From: Pseudomonadota bacterium
GTDB taxonomy: Bacteria; Pseudomonadota; Alphaproteobacteria; Rhizobiales; Xanthobacteraceae
Assembly: GCA_023387695.1 (NCBI GenBank)
Contig: JAEWHT010000362.1
Location: 1-9,304 of the forward strand
DNA length: 9,304 nucleotides
Reading direction: 5' to 3'
Part shown: one piece after another, positions 6,431 to 9,304 of the stretch
Position numbering within the stretch: the stretch's first letter is position 1
Layout of the letters: every line of letters begins with the position of its first letter
Made by a program: the position numbers and the translations under genes
Notes under the pieces: model-generated
What the model was told of the DNA's origin: nothing
The model's input: only the letters and a program-made list of their open reading frames with translations
Databases searched by the model: none

Positions 6431-7129
6431 ATGACAGGTTTTCCCCGTTACGCGATTTATTTTGCCGCCGGCGCCGACAATGCGCTCTCTCGCTTTGGCG
6501 CCGAGCTGCTCGGCTATGATGCCTATGCAGCTGATGAGGTTTCGTTTCCACGGGACGCACTGCAGGTCGCGCCCGACTGGCGCGACATCACCACCGATCC
6601 CCGCAAATACGGCTTTCACGGCACGCTGAAAGCGCCGATGGCGCTGGCATCGGGCAAGACCGAAGCGGAGCTCATGGCGGCGTGCGCGACATTCGCCGGC
6701 AAGGCGCGGCCGATCCCGGTGATCCGACCGGTGGTCGACTCCATCAGCGGCTTCATTGCCGTGATCCCCGGTGAACCGGTCGAAGCGCTTCAAAACCTCG
6801 CCGCCGATTGCGTACGTGATTTCGACTCATTTCGTCCGCCGCTGACGGCGGAAGATCGCGCCCGACGCAAGCCCGAAAAGCTCAGCGAGCGCCAGCGCGA
6901 CTATCTCGATCGCTGGGGCTATCCGTACGTGATGGAGGAGTTCCGCTTCCACATGACGCTCACGGGGCGGCTGGATGCAGAACGGCGCGGGCCGATTCTG
7001 GAGATGCTGCGGGCGAGATTTGCTGGGCTGAGACTCGACACGCTGGCGATCGATCGCCTGACGTTGTTCAAGCAGAATGACGCGAGAGCGCGCTTCCACA
7101 TCATCGGTGAGTGGACGCTGGCGAGTTAG
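6431..7129 (+). CDS. DUF1045 phosphonate-operon protein, putative 2H phosphoesterase
   Basis: This 232-residue cytoplasmic protein belongs to a family (DUF1045) found mainly in phosphonate operons. Two H-x-T-L motifs, HGTL at residues 63-66 and HMTL at 174-177, are separated by about 110 residues, the signature of the 2H phosphoesterase superfamily, whose two histidines act on 2',3'-cyclic or similar phosphodiesters. The context KYGFHGTLKAPM and EFRFHMTLTGRL is typical of this family. The inferred role is cleavage of a cyclic phosphate such as 5-phosphoribosyl 1,2-cyclic phosphate, the job of PhnP elsewhere; this is unproven. It follows phnM by 18 bp in the same operon. The ATG at 6431 has only a weak ribosome binding site. 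No truncation or missing motif is seen. Downstream is a palindromic repeat that may end the transcript. Confidence 0.85.
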   Translation: MTGFPRYAIYFAAGADNALSRFGAELLGYDAYAADEVSFPRDALQVAPDWRDITTDPRKYGFHGTLKAPMALASGKTEAELMAACATFAGKARPIPVIRPVVDSISGFIAVIPGEPVEALQNLAADCVRDFDSFRPPLTAEDRARRKPEKLSERQRDYLDRWGYPYVMEEFRFHMTLTGRLDAERRGPILEMLRARFAGLRLDTLAIDRLTLFKQNDARARFHIIGEWTLAS

Positions 7130-7149
7130 CCGAGGTCACGCGACATTCT

Positions 7150-7238
7150 CCGTCATTGCGAGCGAAGCGAAGCAATCCAGAATGTTTCCTCGGCGGGATT
7201 CTGGATTGCTTCGTCGCAAGAGCTCCTCGCAATGACGG
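7150..7238. repeat. Long dispersed-type palindromic repeat
   Basis: An 89-bp imperfect palindrome fills most of the gap between the converging DUF1045 and dehydratase genes. The outer arms are 13 bp and perfect (CCGTCATTGCGAG at 7150-7162 and its complement at 7226-7238). The inner arms are 16 bp and perfect (7168-7183 and 7198-7213) around a 14-nt loop. The unpaired segments between outer and inner arms differ (5 versus 12 nt), as in a degenerate MITE or REP-like unit. The sequence type, with CATTGCGAGCGAAGCGAAGC, is one I recognise as abundant in Bradyrhizobium-like genomes. It may act as a bidirectional terminator here. Confidence 0.85.
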
Positions 7239-7263
7239 CGGAGAGATTGGCGGCAGCGGGCCC

Positions 7264-8202
7264 CTACTTCCCCCACCGCAGCGCCAGCGCGTTGCGCTCC
7301 TTGGCGAGTTCCAGCAGTCCTGCCTTGGTCGCCGGATGCAGCGGTTGCAGCGGATGACGCACGGCGTCCGACTTGATGACGCCGCCAGCCTGCATCATCG
7401 CCTTGCAGGCGATCAGGCCGCATTGGCGGTTCTCATAGTTGATCAGCGGGAGCCAGCGCTCATAGGCGGCCTTCGCCTTTTCACGATCGCCCGCGAAATA
7501 GGGATCGATGATCTGGCGAATGCCGTCGGGATAGCCGCCGCCGGTCATCGCGCCGGTCGCGCCTGCGTCGAGATCGGCCATCAGCGTGATCGCTTCCTCG
7601 CCGTCCCACGGGCCCTCGATGTCCTTGCCGCCGGCCTCGATGAGGCTGCGGAGCTTTGAGGCGGCGCCGGGTACCTCGATCTTGAAATAGCGGATGTTGG
7701 AAAAGTCTCGCGCCAGCCGCGCCAGCAGCTCGACCGACAGCGGCGTCCCCGCCACCGGCGCGTCCTGGATCATGATCGGGATATTGATCGCGCCCGACAA
7801 CACCTTGAAGAATTCGACGATGCCTTTTTCAGGCACCCGGAAAGTCGCGCCGTGATAGGGCGGCATGACCATGACCATGGCCGCACCGGCGGCCTCGGCC
7901 TGCTGGCTACGCGCCGCGCACACAGCCGAGCTAAAATGGGTGGTGGTGACGATCACGGGTACGCGGCCTGCGACATGCTCCAGCACCGCATGCATCACGC
8001 TCTCGCGCTCGGCATCGGTCAGCACGAACTGCTCGGAGAAATTGGCGAGGATGCAGATGCCGTTCGAGCCGGCATCGATCATGAAATCGATGCAGCGGCG
8101 CTGCCCCTCGAGATCCAGCTCACCACGCTCGTTGAAGATGGTGGGGGCGACCGGAAACACGCCGCGATAGGGGCGCTTGGCGTTGTGAGGGGTGACCGGC
8201 AT
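7264..8202 (-). CDS. DHDPS-family lyase, probable L-2-keto-3-deoxyarabonate dehydratase
   Basis: This 312-residue TIM-barrel protein belongs to the dihydrodipicolinate synthase/N-acetylneuraminate lyase family. The Schiff-base lysine is K174 in YFKIEVPGAASKL. The usual active-site tyrosine motif (YNxP) is replaced by IQDAP (145-149), so it is not a true DapA. The motifs ILANFSEQF, VMPPYHGATFRVPE, IEGPWDGEEAIT, GATGAMTGGGYPDG and WLPLINYENRQ match, from memory, the Azospirillum L-2-keto-3-deoxyarabonate dehydratase, which makes alpha-ketoglutarate semialdehyde from L-arabinose or related acids. A related hydroxy-keto acid is possible. The ATG at 8202 has a good AGGGAG ribosome binding site eight bases upstream. 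No other sugar-pathway gene is in view, and it is unrelated to the phosphonate genes. A LacI-type operator lies about 60 bp upstream. Confidence 0.8.
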   Translation of the reverse strand: MPVTPHNAKRPYRGVFPVAPTIFNERGELDLEGQRRCIDFMIDAGSNGICILANFSEQFVLTDAERESVMHAVLEHVAGRVPVIVTTTHFSSAVCAARSQQAEAAGAAMVMVMPPYHGATFRVPEKGIVEFFKVLSGAINIPIMIQDAPVAGTPLSVELLARLARDFSNIRYFKIEVPGAASKLRSLIEAGGKDIEGPWDGEEAITLMADLDAGATGAMTGGGYPDGIRQIIDPYFAGDREKAKAAYERWLPLINYENRQCGLIACKAMMQAGGVIKSDAVRHPLQPLHPATKAGLLELAKERNALALRWGK

Positions 8203-8231
8203 CGAATTATCTCCCTGGTGTCCTGCCGCTG

Positions 8232-8237
8232 ATTTTA
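8232..8237 (-). promoter_or_regulatory. Possible -10 element for the dehydratase gene
   Basis: TAAAAT on the minus strand matches the -10 consensus at five of six positions and lies 30-35 bases upstream of the ATG at 8202. No good -35 hexamer is seen at the right distance (ACGAAC is the nearest). The operator at 8263-8278 would then border the -35 region. Confidence 0.35.
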
Positions 8238-8262
8238 ATGCGCCAGCGAGGCACGTTCGTAG

Positions 8263-8278
8263 ATGGTACCGCTACCAT
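8263..8278. promoter_or_regulatory. LacI/GalR-type operator dyad
   Basis: ATGGTA and TACCAT form a perfect inverted repeat around the four bases CCGC. This is close to the TGGTAnCGnTACCA-type operators bound by LacI-family sugar regulators in alphaproteobacteria. It lies about 60 bp upstream of the dehydratase start, next to the expected -35 region, and suggests repression released by a sugar or sugar acid. The regulator gene is not in the window. Confidence 0.65.
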
Positions 8279-8292
8279 TTACAGGGCGCGCG

Positions 8293-8320
8293 GGCGCGCG
8301 GCAATGCCGATCCGCGCGCC
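8293..8320 (-). terminator. GC-rich hairpin after the chemotaxis gene
   Basis: A perfect 9-bp inverted repeat (GGCGCGCGG and CCGCGCGCC, ten-base loop) starts 22 bp after the stop of the chemotaxis receptor gene. No T run follows in the direction of transcription, so it is at best a non-canonical or Rho-assisted terminator. The left arm is part of a tandem GGGCGCGC repeat (8284-8299), so alternative pairing is possible. Confidence 0.35.
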
Positions 8321-8342
8321 GTTGGATAAGGAATTTGAGGCT

Positions 8343-9304
8343 TTAGGCGGTCTTCACCGCGCCAAGGAAGCTTTCGACGGCGACGCGAAGCCGGTCGGCA
8401 TCGCCCGACATCTTCTGCACCGAGCCGGTCAGCACCGTGCCGGCATTGCCGGTCTCCTGGTTGAGCTTGGCGACGCTGCCGATGGTGTCGGTGACCTCGC
8501 GCGTGCCCTGGGCGGCATGCTGGAAGTTGCGCGAGATCTCGGTGGTGGCCGCACGCTGCTGCTCGACGGCAGCGGCAATCGCGGTCATCTTCTCGTCGAT
8601 GCCGCTGATGGCACCGCCGATCGAACGGATGGCGGAGACCGCCTGGCTGGTCGCGCCCTGGATCTCCTCGACCTGGCGCGAGATCTCTTCGGTTGCGGTC
8701 GCGGTCTGCGAAGCAAGACTCTTGACCTCGCCGGCGACCACCGCAAAGCCGCGGCCGGCCTCGCCGGCGCGGGCCGCCTCGATCGTGGCGTTGAGCGCGA
8801 GCAGATTGGTCTGGCCGGCGATGGCGTGGATCATCTTCACGACTTCGCTGATACGGCCCGCAGTCTGGTCGAGAATCTCGACGGTGGCATTGGTCTGCTC
8901 GACCTGCGACACCGCTTCACGCGCATCGCGGGCGCTGGACTGCACCTGTGCGGAGATTTCGCCGACGGAAGCCGAGAGCTCCTCGGTCGCGGCCGCGATG
9001 CTTTCGAGATTGTTGGTGGCCTGCTCGGCGGCGGACGAAACGGCCGCCGTCTGGCTGCTCGATTCCGAGACCAGCGTGCGCACGTCGGTCGCGGTGGCAT
9101 CGAGTTCCCTGGTCGACGCCGCGACGCTCTGGATCACGGCCTGCACGGTGTCGTCGAAACTACGGCACGCCTCGTCGACGGTGCCGGAGCGCGCGAGTTG
9201 CAGCGCTTGCTGCGATTCGCGTTCCTGGCCCAGACGCTCGGCTGTCGCCGCGCTCTCGCGCAGGCTTTCGAGCGCGGCTGCCATGGTGCCGAACTCGTCG
9301 GGAT
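8343..9304 (-). CDS. Methyl-accepting chemotaxis protein, C-terminal part (5' end off window)
   Basis: The reading frame runs to the right edge, so only the C-terminal 319 or so residues are visible. The first visible residues (PDEFGTMAAALESLRESA) look like the end of a HAMP domain, so the sensor, the membrane segments and the true start lie beyond the window. The rest is the cytoplasmic coiled-coil signalling domain. The highly conserved hairpin tip that contacts CheA and CheW is IHAIAGQTNLLALNATIEAARAGEAGRGFAVVAGEVKSLA. Long Ala/Glu/Gln/Ser heptads on both sides contain likely methylation sites. The protein ends ESFLGAVKTA with no CheR-tethering NWETF-type pentapeptide. The ligand cannot be inferred. 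The ATG at 9284 is internal and not the start. The gene is in the same orientation as the dehydratase gene but 140 bp away, and is probably separate. Confidence 0.92.
   Translation of the reverse strand, partial: PDEFGTMAAALESLRESAATAERLGQERESQQALQLARSGTVDEACRSFDDTVQAVIQSVAASTRELDATATDVRTLVSESSSQTAAVSSAAEQATNNLESIAAATEELSASVGEISAQVQSSARDAREAVSQVEQTNATVEILDQTAGRISEVVKMIHAIAGQTNLLALNATIEAARAGEAGRGFAVVAGEVKSLASQTATATEEISRQVEEIQGATSQAVSAIRSIGGAISGIDEKMTAIAAAVEQQRAATTEISRNFQHAAQGTREVTDTIGSVAKLNQETGNAGTVLTGSVQKMSGDADRLRVAVESFLGAVKTA

Noticed and set aside
7264..8202. Call as DapA (4-hydroxy-tetrahydrodipicolinate synthase)
   Set aside because: The conserved active-site tyrosine motif is replaced by IQDAP, and motifs across the protein fit keto-deoxyarabonate dehydratase much better.
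8837..9100. Second minus strand frame inside the chemotaxis gene
   Set aside because: It is an Arg/Pro/Ser-rich shadow frame within the clearly conserved chemotaxis receptor signalling domain.

Overview
The window is high-GC DNA with the gene style and phosphonate-locus layout of an alphaproteobacterium, most likely Rhizobiales close to Bradyrhizobium or Rhodopseudomonas. That placement is an inference from gene order, tandem phnE genes, codon use and the type of palindromic repeat at 7150-7238; no marker gene is present.

About three quarters of the window (1-7129) is a phosphonate uptake and metabolism locus. A GntR/HutC-type regulator gene (phnF, 47-775, + strand) converges on an ABC transporter operon on the minus strand, read phnC (ATPase), phnD (binding protein), phnE1 and phnE2 (permeases), from 4388 down to 797. 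Divergent from phnC, on the + strand, is a second operon: a hexapeptide-repeat acyltransferase of the phosphonate-operon family (4563-5222), a PhnM-like amidohydrolase (5219-6412, overlapping the previous stop as GTGA) and a DUF1045 protein carrying two H-x-T-L motifs typical of 2H phosphoesterases (6431-7129). The catalytic C-P lyase core genes (phnGHIJKL), phnN and phnP are not in the window; the core may lie beyond the left edge, upstream of phnF.

The 174-bp divergent promoter region (4389-4562) carries the clearest regulatory signal: three CTGTCAT-like heptamers spaced exactly 11 bp apart (4487-4515), as expected of a PhoB Pho box, plus a weaker minus-strand version (4434-4451). A perfect hairpin (4393-4413) holds the probable phnC ribosome binding site in its 3' arm. 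A second perfect hairpin followed by a T-rich run lies between phnD and phnE1 and resembles a partial terminator. Together these suggest phosphate-starvation control of uptake and processing, with extra tuning of transporter subunit levels.

Right of this lies a long dispersed palindromic repeat (7150-7238), then a minus-strand DHDPS-family gene closely resembling L-2-keto-3-deoxyarabonate dehydratase (7264-8202) with a LacI-type operator upstream (8263-8278). Last is the 3' part of a methyl-accepting chemotaxis protein gene (minus strand) whose 5' end is beyond the right edge.
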